Shown: positions 43,782 through 56,500 of the stretch, piece by piece | Layout: every line of letters starts with the position of its first letter | Numbering within the stretch: position 1 is the stretch's first letter | Assembly (NCBI GenBank): GCA_963931865.1 | Contig: OZ007508.1 | Location: forward strand, 67,001-131,000 | Direction of reading: 5' to 3' | Length of the DNA stretch: 64,000 nucleotides | Source of the DNA: Axinella damicornis | Lineage: Eukaryota > Porifera > Demospongiae > Axinellida > Axinellidae | Translations under genes and position numbers: made by a program | Notes under the pieces: model-generated | What the model was told of the DNA's origin: nothing | The model's input: only the letters and a program-made list of their open reading frames with translations | The model's database searches: none

Positions 43782-45436
43782 ATGACGACGGTAGTGGCGA
43801 GTCTTGGGGGAGGGAGCGATGACAGTTTCCTCCACGACTCACAAGAGGTGGCTAGCTGTTTCCTCCAGCTCTACCTCCCCGAGGAGAGTGACACGCTCGC
43901 CTCTCGCTCTCCCGCCCAGCTGGCGGCGAAGGGACAGGTGAGCTCGTTGCCAGCTAGTGGTGCCGTTGCTGATGCCTCGCAAGACGAGCTGGCGGTACAG
44001 GTGAGTGCCAATTCAGTCAGCTAGTCTCTGGCTCCGAGACAGCACAGTGTGTTAGTCTCGGAACCAGACCCTTCGTGCGGGGGAGGAGGAAAGGGTCTGG
44101 GCACCATCTTACATTCGAGTTGTCCCCAGGTCGGAATGTTGACCTAACGAATCAGAAGCATTGATTGCGAATGACGTCAGGGAAATGATTTTTCTCCAGG
44201 CTTTCTGTGTCGCCAGTGACTAGACATGGCGAATCGCTGTGCCGTACTGCGTTACCCGCGAGTGACTGACAAAAGTCGAGGAGAGCAACGAGCAGGTCGA
44301 CTGTGATCGTACGCGTGGTATCGCAGTTGATCACTAATTACCACGCATAATTACGTTCCGTGAGGACAACTCGAATGTAGGAACGTGCCCAGACCCTTTC
44401 CTCCTCCCCCACCTGAAGGGTCTGGTTCCGAGACTAACTGTGTGTGTGTGTGTGAGTACGAGCATCCTGCATGCACCATAACTTCTATCACTGCAGGGTT
44501 AACATAGTCTAGCAGGATGAATGTCTGTGTATTCCTTACCTTACCATCCCCAGGTTGCTGAGCGGCTGAGGAGGATCGGGGATGAGATCAATGCCAGGGT
44601 GGGCAAGGAGCTCCATGAGGCCACTGCTGACCTCCTTCGGCAGCAGTCGGTCTTCCAGATTGGACTGAAGCAGTTCAGAGGCATGTGCAGGTACAGGGAG
44701 GCAGATTAATATAACCACTTGGAAGCCCACACGGACAGCACAATGGTTTTGATGACGGATTGCTGTTGGCCAATGTGCAGGAGAGTGCTGGTCAACTGCT
44801 CAGGGTGGCTGCAGAATGGTTGGGAGCAAATGGCTGTGATCTACATAAGCATGGGTGAGCTAGTGCGAGAGCTGCGTCGCCAGGGTCCCCAGGACCAGTC
44901 CTCCCACCACCGCGAGCTCCAGTTCCAGCAGTTTGCCGGGCAGGTGATGCAGGAGGTGGGGCTGCAGCGGTGGGTGATGGCACAGGGCGGGATCAGGATG
45001 ATGCCCGTGAGTGAAACACTCATCTGTTGAAGGTGGCACATTCCCACAGGGCACTGTGAGATGATTGGCTGGCACTGACACTCTATAGCCAGTGCCGTCA
45101 TCAGTGTAACAGTACTAGGCAGATGCTATGTCTGATGTCATCGTGGGGCAGGAAGGGAAGACCTCTATGTCTGAAGAGAGAAGTGACGCTACTTGTGATG
45201 ACTTTGTGTGATAGACTTGGAGTGTGGGTATCCAGCCATGTTGGCTGTGTTTGATCTGTTGGCATCTTGTAGTCCACATGCGATATGCCCTATGGCATAA
45301 ATTATGTCTTAGCTGTACGTACTGCAATAATATTGAAAGCAGCTGTGTCATGTGTGTGTTACAGGTGAGAGTCAGTGAGCAGGTGCCTCTGAGGGACAGT
45401 TCACAGCCACTAGCACACATCAGTGAAGTTGACTGA
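43782..45436 (+). CDS. Bcl-2 family protein, BAK/BAX-like, without C-terminal anchor
   Basis: Four exons in phase: 43782-44000, 44554-44690, 44781-45006, 45365-45436; 217 aa. A clear BH3 core is present (RLRRIGDEINAR, residues 77-88, with LxxxGDE). A BH1-like helix pair (NGWEQMAVIYISMGELVREL, about 131-150) keeps a Trp but not the canonical NWGR. BH2 is recognisable as LQRWVMAQGG (180-189). This order matches the pore-forming BAK/BAX branch. The last exon encodes 23 polar residues ending AHISEVD, so the hydrophobic tail anchor usual for BAK/BAX is absent in this model; an alternative last exon could supply it. Predicted to act in apoptosis at mitochondria. Intron 1 hosts a MITE. Confidence 0.72.
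44053..44436. mobile_element. 384-bp MITE, TAGTCTCGG ends, 9-bp TSD
   Basis: Terminal inverted repeats of about 50 bp (TAGTCTCGGAACCAGACCCT and its complement). Flanks ACAGTGTGT (44044-44052) and ACTGTGTGT (44437-44445) match at eight of nine positions. Lies in intron 1 of the Bcl-2-like gene. Confidence 0.7.
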
Positions 45437-46583
45437 GGCAGAAGCACATGGCTACTGTAAACCGTAGAATTGAATTTCAATATTGAATTTATTATGAATT
45501 TTTATTTTAAAGACTTGTTAGCATGCTGGATCAATCACTATGGCAGTGCAGTGCACTAACCTCAGTGTGGGAGAATGTTTTAGCATCCATCTCTTGGCAT
45601 TATGTCAGCCATATGTGATTGAACTTTCCTTGTTAACTGTTAAGCAACTGAAAAGCATTCATCACAAAGTTATAGCAAACCTTCAAGTGGATGTATAAAT
45701 AATAATATTATCACAATTTCCTGCTGTACATCTTTTATATATGTTGCTGTTCCATGATGTGCTAGTTCCACAATAACCTCATGTACATACCACGGATCGA
45801 GTTAGTTTATGAGCACGCCTCTGCAATTGCCATAGTGCTCACAGGTGACTCAGCCAGCATGGACATAATGCCGAATGCAGGCTACTTCATATGTGACCTT
45901 TGAACCATGTCAGCAGCATGTGCAACCGGAAACAGCCGTCTGGGGTTTAGAATTTGTACCAGGTTTTGGCGGGAAGTCAGAATGGCCCACTCGCTTAGCA
46001 GCCTGGGATCCAAGTGTTGCCTCCCCAATTGAGGAGTCTGGGCCACTTGATCCAATTCTCGACTCCTGGCCTAGCAGCCCGAGTACGCCAGTTCCCGTCA
46101 AAGCAGGTCGGCCTCCTGAGGCAGCAAACTTCGGTGTCTGACCAGTCCCGGAGGGATGGTGGTTGCTACGTTCTTTTTTCTTCTCATTGTTCGTAGAGGG
46201 AGGCTATAACTAGGCCTAATCTTTTTCCTTGTGGAGGAGGCTGCTAGCCTCACAGGGGGAGGCTGTTAGCCTCGGAATTGCACGTACCCGACCATTACTA
46301 CTTGCCTTCACGTTAGAGATATAATTACTTCTGCTGTCACTGAGCATGATTGTGGTCTACAACAGGGAGGTGTTATAAGGAGGCGAGGGGGCGTGACCCA
46401 CTGTCCTGGTGATGAGCAGACATCAGCAATCCCAGTAAAGGTAGTAACTACACGTAATCTTTACAAGCACATAATAATGTAAATAGCAGTTGAATGCCTG
46501 ATTATCAGAACTTCTATACAAAGAGAAAATATTGAAGGAGCTGTTGAATCGTAGTCCATATCCACAATGAATATCCTCACTCC
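45437..46583. other. Convergent intergenic region, no gene supported
   Basis: 3' flanks of the Bcl-2-like and KASH5-like genes. An 88-codon ORF at 45875-46141 has no splice or family support. AGGAGGCT / GCTAGCCTC short repeats occur at 46230-46275. Confidence 0.45.
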
Positions 46584-49500
46584 TCATATTGGGGCACTGG
46601 AGGACCTGGTGTATTGCGTGTGGGGCAGCAAGGCTGACAGCATGACCTGCAGAGGGGAGTTGGGGCAGGGGCCGCAAGAGTCCACAGTGGAGAAGAAGAA
46701 GATGAGGAGGAGGAAGAGGAGTATGGCAAGCACCACAATGAGGAGGAGGAGGAAGACACCCTTCAGAAGGCGGTAGGTGAAACCAGGGAGAGCCCACAGA
46801 AGCCGGTGGGACCTGGACCTAGCAGTAGGGAGAAGGGATGGAGTTGGGAGGGGAGGGAGGAGGGAAGGAGAGAAGTGGGAGAACGGGAGCAGGGAAATGT
46901 GTAAATCACAGTGCATGTACATGTACAGGTGTACCATCACTGCCAAGCTCAGGTGTCTTACCACTGGCTGAGGTGGTCTTGCTGAGACTGCTCCAGTTCC
47001 TTGGCCCTGTGGAGGAAAGCGCTCACATATAGTCATTGGAACCAAGATGGGATTATTGCACTTAGAGCAGGGGAGAATTTCGTGAGTTGCACAGGAATTG
47101 CTTAACCCTTTAACCACCGAATTCTTCCCACCAAGACAACACATTTTCATGCATTCAGCGCACACCACTTTCGTAGGTACTCCTCTCCCACAGCATTCGC
47201 TCCTCAGCGGCCAAACTTGGTGGGGCCCGCACACATGGAGAGACCCCTCTGGCAATACCGTTAATGATATTCATGACCCCCCACAAGGCCAGCAATCGGA
47301 GGTCAAATGTGGATGTCAGACGGATTTTCGCCCAGCATTTCCCTAAACTTGGGCCAGATCTGACTGATGGCACACCTTACACCACCAATTTGCATGTTTT
47401 CTTGAGGCCCTGGGTGGGGTCTATGAATATCATTAGAATCAAAAATCCTCGGGCCAATGAATCTCATTAAAATCAAAAACCGCCCACGACAGTCGAAGGG
47501 GGGCCCCCCGCCCCCCCTTTCGAAACCCCCCTGCCTTTCGTTTAGTGGGGAGGGCGCGCCGAAATCTGACCAAATTTTTGGGTTCGTCCCTCAAAATTGT
47601 CCCTAGGCCCTCTGAAGACTTTTTGGTCTCTTTTTGGACTGACGAGAAGCCCTATGAGTGCATAGGGTCAAAATGACGCCTATAGACGTCAATGGGGCTT
47701 AAAGGGTTAATGAGATTCATAGTTGGTGAGAATTCGCCCTCAAAACGGCCTAGACTTGCACTGTGTGCCAGTTTGGGATGGTTTGCCGATTTTTAACGAG
47801 ATTCATTGATCCTCCATGCACATATTAACCCTTTAACCACCGAATTCTTCCCACCAAGACAACACATTTTCATGCATTCAGCGCACACCACTTTCGTAGG
47901 TACTCCTCTCCCACAGCATTCGCTCCTCAGCGGCCAAACTTGGTGGGGCCCGCACACATGGAGAGACCCCTCTGGCAATACCGTTAATGATATTCATGAC
48001 CCCCCACAAGGCCAGCAATCGGAGGTCAAATGTGGATGTCAGCCGGATTTTCGCCCAGCATTTCCCTAAACTTGGGCCAGATCTGACTGATGGCACACCT
48101 TACACCACCAATTTGCATGTTTTCTTGAGGCCCTGGGTGGGGTCTATGAATATCATTAGAATCAAAAATCCTCGGGCCAATGAATCTCATTAAAATCAAA
48201 AACCGCCCACGACAGTCGAAGGGGGGGCCCCCGCCCCCCCTTTCGAAACCCCCCTGCCTTTCGTTTAGTGGGGAGGGCGCGCCGAAATCTGACCAAATTT
48301 TTGGGTTCGTCCCTCAAAATTGTCCCTAGGCCCTCTGAAGACTTTTTGGTCTCTTTTTGGACTGACGAGAAGCCCTATGAGTGCATAGGGTCAAAATGAC
48401 GCCTATAGACGTCAATGGGGCTTAAAGGGTTAAGGAACTCTTGGTTACGGGATACCGTGTGCTCATTACATATACATAACATACAAGTTACCTTTGTCCC
48501 AACTAGCTAGAGACACGCAACCAAAATGAGGTATAACAGCAATATGAGTACCTTCTAGCTGGTATGGTCTTAGCACCTGAGTACATGTACAACATACCAA
48601 CATGGGCAGTGGCATCAAAGTTCAAGGTTGAGTTGGCGATTTTTGGCGTCAGATTATGCAATCAGAAAGGGCTGACAGGCCAGCTTGGCAGCATCCATGG
48701 GAAGTTTTCAACTGACTAGAGGGCGGCTCAGAGCGAGTTCACTTCGCTGCCGTTGGAAAAACGAGGGATGGTCGTTCATAGCACAAAGCCGTTTGCTTTT
48801 CGCCAGATCAGGCAAGTAGAACGCACAGTATCTCACGAACAGGATGTTTATCTTGGTACGAGCCGTCCTGCCCCTTTCTTCGTAGAATTGAAGTCCAGTC
48901 TAATATACGGTTAGATGTTACTTCAGCGATAAAAAATTGATGCAAAGTCGCACACACATTTCACTGTTGACTGTAAACCGCAAGCACGCACCGTGCATGC
49001 ACAATAGCAAACTGTAACCTGTAACCGTAAGCCAAACAAATGCGAATCTTCCCACTTCCGATGTTCTGCATGTAGCAGTTGGGCATGAGTACACTGGTGT
49101 TGCCTACCTCTGTGCCATGGAGGAGCAGTGGTGGACGAACTGCTGCTGCCTCCTCTTGAGAGCAGTGAGGTCTTGGGATACGGTGGCACGCAGCGCACTG
49201 TCAAACCTAGTGGGAGGGGAGAGAGAATGCTAACACAGACGTTGACATGCTAGCTGTTCTCCACATGAAATGAAGCAGACAGACAGCACAATCACGTACG
49301 CCTGCTGGAAAGCAAGCTCCTTTGTCTCTTCATCTGCTCTCCTCTCAGAGTCGGTCTGGTCCCTCTCTATGCCAGCCTCTTCCTCCTCCTGCACACAAGT
49401 ACAGCAGAGGAAGACAACAAATATCTGAGACAGTTTTTGACATTTCTTTCCACACCACTGAGGTCACTCATTCTCAGATAGAGTCACTTGTGTAACGGCT

Positions 49501-52500
49501 GTCCGGCCCTACCCCTGAATACCTTTGATGAGTCGGGGGAGGAGGCAGCACTGAACGACCGCTGTAGCTTCCACCTGCGCCTGCCTGTAAGTGGGGGTGA
49601 GGGTGTAGGGGGTGGGAGTGAGGGTGTAGGGGGTTGGAGGGTGTAGGGGTGGGAGTGAAGGTGTAGGGGGTGGGAGTGAGGGTGTAGGAGTGAGGGTATA
49701 GGGGTGGGAGGGTGTAGGGGTGGATGAGGGTGTGGGAGTGAGGGTGTAGGGGGTGGGAGTGAGGGTGTAGGAGTGAGGGTGTAGGGGTGGGAGGGTGTAG
49801 GGGTGGATGAGGGTGTGGGAGTGAGGGTGTAGGGGGTGGGAGTGAGGGTGTAGGGGGTGGGAGGGTGTAGGGGTGGGTGAGGGTGTAGGGGGTGGGAGGG
49901 TGTAGGGGTGTGAGTGAGGGTGCAGGGGGTGGGGTAGCTATGTGATGACGTGCGAGATATGGATGGTGCAATGTGTGATCTCACCTTCCAGTTCCTCTTC
50001 TGCTGCCTGTAGTGAAGCAACTTTGTCCCTAGGAGTGTGAATTGTTGTGAAGCAAAGGTACATGGACAAAAGCACATGTTCGTCACCTTATTCAATTCCC
50101 TTAGTAATTTCGAGTAATAATTTTTCACGTTGTGACTATCGCAAAATATTTATCATCACACTGCAGTCACTTGGACCACTAACTTGAGGTGGCCTATGTG
50201 TGTCCTAAGCAGGGCAATGCAGCTGGCGTAGTGCTCCTCCTGCACGATGTGCCCATACTGCTCGCTGGAGTGCAGGAGCGTCTCCACCGCTGGCCTCAGC
50301 TGTCCCGCCCTCTCCAGTACACCCTCTGCACCAGCCTGCAAGGACAGGGAGTGCAACGAAACATTCTTCTTCCCTCATCACTGTTACATGCATTCCTTCC
50401 CCGCACTGACCTCTCCCCTCTCTGATGTTCCAACCCTCCCAGTGGCCTCCTTCAGTTGGTCCAACTCGTGGAGCACATCTACCAGGGCACCCTCACGACA
50501 GTGATACTGGACCCACGGAGAGATACATGTACCCAATGAAGCAACAGAACACAGTACCACAGACATCACTGTTCCCTCACCATTTCAGATTTCCTTTGAG
50601 GGCGGGTGTACTGGTCAGTGTCGACTGCCAGGAGGAGGTCTCTCACCCGCGACTCAACTTCCTCAGGGCCTGCCTGAAGACTACAACAGAGAGGGAGAGA
50701 AGGAGGGAAGGGGGGGAGGGTGGAAGGGGGAGAGGTGGGAACAGAGGAAGAGGAGGCGGGAAGGGTCGAAAAGGGAGAGGAGGAGAGGAGGGAAGAGGGA
50801 GAGACAGACGTGATTGGACACAACAACACGTAAGCTACATGTATGTGCTTGTAAATGAGATATTTATAGAGTAAGCTTTGACTTATATAGTGATCTTCCT
50901 GCACACACCACAACAGACTCACAGCTCTTTCATCCTGTCATCTGATATGAAGGAGAGGTCTCGAGTTCGGGAGAGTGGTGGAGGGGTGGGGGTGGGAGAG
51001 GGGGGAGGGGGGAACTCCCCAACACGGGACAGCTTCCGTAGACTAGGCTTTGCCTCTCTGGTCACTATGAAACAGAGGGAAGGAGGGTATGTACAGGTCA
51101 CGGTGGGAGTCAGGTGCTACCAAGACTCTCTCTGCCACCACACACAGCACGTGCGTACCTTCCTCTGTCTGCATACCCTGGTGTTTAGTAGCCACCGGAG
51201 GAGGGACTCTGTGCGTGCGTGCAGGGGTAAGGGTGATCAGTGTATTGAGTGCCTTGACATTGATGCTATCAACTCACATTAGTGCCGTCTGTACCCCGAC
51301 CTCCAAACACTCTTCTCTCTCGTCTGTCTGAATACCCTGGTGTTTGGTAACCACTGGAGAAGGGACTCTGTGTGGGGGGGGGGGGGGGGAGGATATGCAT
51401 GTGAGGTATGTGAATATGTGTGGGGATTAGGTACGTCCCCGCACGTACCTAACCCCACACATACCTCACATGTGATAGCCTCGTTCCCAGGCCGTTTTGG
51501 GAGGGAGAAACGGCCTGGCAACTTCCGCCAGTTCAAACTGTTTACGGACGTAACGTCACGGAAATTGCATACCTCATTCAATCAGTGAAGTCCATGTGAT
51601 ACTTCTGATATTTCACCGGCTGAGAACGGTCCTTTCCTGCTCGTGGACTCAACTGTTTGCGCAGGTTCTGCGACGGAAGGCAAGCAGAAGACGAACGAAC
51701 AAAAGTCGTCGTGCAGAGCACCTACACCAGCGCGATCGAGCGATCAACTGCGACGGTTCAACGCATGACGCAATTCGGTTTACTGTTGTCATGTGACAGC
51801 GAGTTGAAATCTGATTGGGACTTCCAACTCTCTGGCAGCGGAAGTTTGAACTGGCGGAAGTTGCCAGGCCGTTTTTCCCTCCCAAAACGGCCTGGGAACG
51901 AGGCTACACATGTGAGGGTGTGTGGGTGTGTACATGCGGGGATAAGGGTGATCAGAGTTGAATGCCTTTGACATTGCTATGAACTTACATCTGTGCAGTA
52001 TGTACCCCGACATCCAAACACTCCTCTCCTTCACTCCCGTCTTCTCCCTCGCTCCTCCTGTCTTCTCCCTCGCTCCTCCTGTCTTTTCCCTCTCTCCTCC
52101 TCTCTTCTCCCTCTCTCCTCCTCTCTTCTCCCCATCTCCTACTCTCCTCCCCCTCTCTCCTCCTCTCTTCTCCCTCTTTCCTCCTCTCTTCTCCCTCTCT
52201 CCTCCTCTCTTCTCCCCCTTTCCTCCTCTCTTCTCCCTCTTTCCTCCTCTCTTCTCCCCATCTCCTACTCTCCTCCCCCTCTCTCCTCCTCTCTTCTCCC
52301 TCTTTCCTCCTCTCTTCTCCCCATCTCCTACTCTCCTCCCCCTCTCTCCTCCTCTCTTCTCCCTCTCTCCTCCTCTCTTCTCCCCCTCTCCTACTCTCCC
52401 CCCCCTCTCTCCTCCTCTCCTCCCCCTCTCTCCTCCTCTCCTCCCCCTCTCTGCCGTCTTCTGTCTGAATACCCTGGTGTTTGGTAACCACTGGAGAAGG

Positions 52501-53554
52501 GACTCTGTGTGTGGGGAGTGAGGATATGCATGTGAATATGTGTGGGGATTAGGTACGTCCCGCACGTACCTAACCCCACACATACCTCACATGTGAGGGT
52601 GTGTGGGTGTGTACATGCGGGGGTAAGGGTGATCAAGTGTCTTGTTGAATGCCTTGACATTGATGCTATCAAGTTGTATCAACTTACATCTGTGCAGTAT
52701 GTACCCCGACATCCAAACACTCTTCTCCCTCACTCCCGTCTTCTCCCTCGCTCCTCCTGTCTTTTCCCTCTCTCCTCCTCTCTTCTCCCCATCTCCTCCT
52801 CTCCTCCCCCTCTCTCCTCCCCTCTTCTCCCTCTCTCCTCCTCTCTTCTCCCCCTCTCCTACTCTCCTCCCCCTCTCTCCTCCTCCCCTCCCCCTCTCTC
52901 CCCTCCTCCTCCCTTTGTCCCTCCAGGGCCAGCAGCCTATGACGAAGCTCCTCAACCTCTGCCCGAAGCTTTGTGTTTTCATTCTGCAACTGCTTCTTCT
53001 TCCTCAGCAGCGCTGTTGGTAATAAAGGGAAGACAAACCCTTACTATCACCATGACAGCATCATTGGTCAGCTACACCACTGCCCACACTGCTCAGCAGC
53101 AACAGAGATTAAGTATTACAGGCAGGACAGGACACAATCAATCCTAAATGCATGCGGTCGTAACAGTCGACTACACCAAGGCACTCAATCTGCAAGTACT
53201 AATACTCTATGCTATGACTGCCCGGCTTTGCAGTGCAAGTGCACAGCCAGCACGAGTTCATCAGAGACGATTATTCTGTAGCTCACGGAACTACAATTAT
53301 GAGGATCAATTCAGTGCCCTTGCAATACTGACCTGCTAGCTTGGACTCAAAGGTGGAGAAGGATTTGTCTGGGGGAAGGAGGAGGTGGGAGCTTTCTGTG
53401 TGATGGCTGCCAGAAGGGCTTGGCTGGGACGCAATCAGGTCCGTCAGCTCTCGAACTATCAGGTCTGTCTTATGGTTTATCTTGGAGTGCTGTATGTACG
53501 TGTGCATGGTGCACATGGAGAGAGTTTCAGAAGTGTTGAGTATGGTCATGCATG

Positions 53555-53599
<45 letters not shown>

Positions 53600-56500
53600 G
53601 CCTGTTGCAGTATCCGACTGAACTCGTCACCGGAGCCCTCCACTGTGCTGCTACTCTCCGACACATCCAGCAGAGACTCCAGGCTGCAAGACTCCCCCGT
53701 GCCCCTGTTAGTTAGCTCATCATGCGCCACCAGCTCATCGTGCAGGGAGGGTGCCTCACGGCGGTAGGGGGTACTGGGGGGAGGACAGTCAGTGTTCATT
53801 GCTAGCTAAAACAAAATAAGCCTCCGATTCCAATTCTGAGATTGACCGTGCAGCACACAAACCAGAGGTGTCTGCAGTAAAGGCTTTAATTGAGCCCCAG
53901 GGCCACAACTCGGACAATGCACACTGTATGGTTGCACCTTCAAACAATAGTTGTAGCCTACAACAAGAAGTGCTGATGCCATACCAACACGCAAGTCAAA
54001 GGGAGCATCCCCTTCCTCCTCTCACGGTCTCACCTGGACAGCGGCTGCTTCCCCCTCCCCCCCAGCTGCTGCTGCTGCTGCAAGAGCTGGGTCTGCAGCT
54101 CAATGTTCTCCGCTCGCAGTGTCTCATTGGTTTCTCCCAGCTCTATCACCGTGTGAGAGAGGGCATCTGTGTGTTCCTGGCACTCATGAAGTTGGGTCTC
54201 CAACTCAGTACACACTCCCTCGTGATGAGAGAGGAGCTCCTACGGAAATATGCAACCATGCATATGGCGGAGGGGATGTATATACAGTGCGCAATCTATT
54301 AAGACCGTGCATGAAACGTTTTTATAAGGACAGCTGAAGATGAGTACCTCCTTCTCTATGAGCAAGGTCTGAAGGGCTCTCCCCTCCTCCTCCAGCTCAT
54401 TATTCTCCGTGGTCTTCACCGTCAACTGGAATTGCACCGCTGCCAGGTCAGTCTTCAGGGAGAGGAGCTCATGCTCCTGTGAGGATTGGGAAGAGGGGAA
54501 GGAAGAGGAGGGGTGAGGGAGGAGAGAGTGGGATTGGGAAGAGGGGGAGGAAGAGGAGGGGTGAGGGAGGAGAGAGTGGGATTGGGAGAGGGAGAGTGGA
54601 ACATGCCATACCTACAAAGACTAGCATAAGATTGTTGCCTACTCACCAGTTTCTCCACATTCTGAGTTAGCTCAGTACATCTCGTCCGTCCCTCTTGCAC
54701 TGCAGGGAGGCAAACTCGGAGTAATGGACGTACGTGAGCAGTGCACAGGAGACTGCGTGTGAGCTCACACACGTGGCTGACCTGCTGCCTCCAGCTCCAC
54801 GTTGTCCAACTCCAGTCCCTCCAGCCGGACCAAGCTCTGCTGGAGGCTGCAATACACAGACACAAGTCAAGATCAGCACATACACAGAGGGCAGTCACTT
54901 GCGGGACGCACCCTTTCAGCCTGTGCAGGAGGTCCACATTCTCAGTCTGCAGCTCCTTCAAGTGTTCCTCCGATTGTTCCATCTAGCACATCACAATACA
55001 TGACCCATCAGTAGTAGTGACTGCTGCACACACGCACTCTGAATCAAGTGCATTCACACACTCTACAACATGCACAACAAGCACACACTAGACATACACC
55101 CACACCTATTGGCATGCAAGCACACACACACACTACTGCATGTACTACAAGCGAGTGCACGCACACACACTACTGCATGTACTACAAGTGAGTGCACGCA
55201 CACACACTACTGCATGTACTACAAGTGAGTGCACGCACACACTCAAGAGTGCACACACACACACTACTAGAGTACACGCCCACACACCAATGACACACAC
55301 CAACTGCATGACATGCAATCCTAGTGCATGTACACACCTACAACACACACTCCAAGTGCATGTGTGCATGCACACTCAAGAGTGCACACACTCGAGTGTG
55401 CACGCCCACATCGAGGAGTGTGCACGCACACGAGTGTGTGCACGCACTACGACATGCATGCACATACACTATCCATACTCAGAGTGCACGCACACACTGC
55501 ACACACACTCTGAGTTAGTGCGTGCACACACACTATGACATGCATTAGGCTACAACAGCTCACAGTACCAGACATCCTCACAGCAGCCACTACACACAGT
55601 ATACTCTATGTTCCAACAAGGGGTTTAGCAGCAAGCTGTTTCAATGTGGGAGTACAGTGGCCTGGTACTCAGCCTCGTTCCCATGCCGTGACACGGTGTG
55701 GGCCATGGGGCCTGGGAACGAGGCTACCTGGTGCTGTGCTCGCTGACCTGCTGCTGGAGCTCATCGTTCCTCCCTTGCAGACGCTTGTTGTCCAATTTCA
55801 GGTCTTGTACTGAGTTCATCAGGTCCATGCGGTCACTGCGTGCAGGGGTAGGGTAGAGGAACAAGAGGTGAGGGTGGGGGGGTAGAGGAACAAGAGGAGA
55901 GGGTGGGGGGGGGGGGGGTAGAGGAACAAGAGGAGAGGGTGGGGGGGGGGGGGGGGGGGTAGAGGAACAAGAGGAGAGGGTGGGGGGGGGGGGGGGGGGT
56001 AGAGGAACAAGAGGAGAGGGTGGGGGTGGGGGGTAGGGTAGAGGAACAAGAGGAGAGGGTGGGGGGGGGGGGGGGTAGGGTAGAGGAACAAGAGGGGGGG
56101 GGGGGGGGGGTAGAGGAACAAGAGGAGAGGGTGGGGGGTGGGGGGGTAGGGTAGAGGAACAAGAGGAGAGGGTGGGGGGTGGGGGGTAGGGTAGAGGAAC
56201 AAGAGGAGAGGGTGGGGGGGGGGGGGGGGGGTAGGAGGAACAAGAGGAGAGGGGGGGGTAGAGGAACAAGAGGAGAGGGTGGGGGGGGGGGGGGGGTAGG
56301 GTAGAGGAACAAGAGGAGAGGGTGGGGGGGTAGAGGAACAAGAGGAGAGGGTGGGGGGTGGGGGGGGGGGTAGGGTAGAGGAGCAAGAGGAGAGGGTGGG
56401 GGGGTAGAGGAACAAGAGGAGAGGGTGGGGGGTGGGGTAGGGTAGAGGAACAAGAGGAGAGGGGGTAGAGGAACAAGAGGAGAGGGTGGGGGGGGTAGGG

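Noticed and set aside
45875..46141. 88-codon ORF between convergent genes
   Set aside because: No splice signals, no recognisable motif, ordinary length for chance in this composition.
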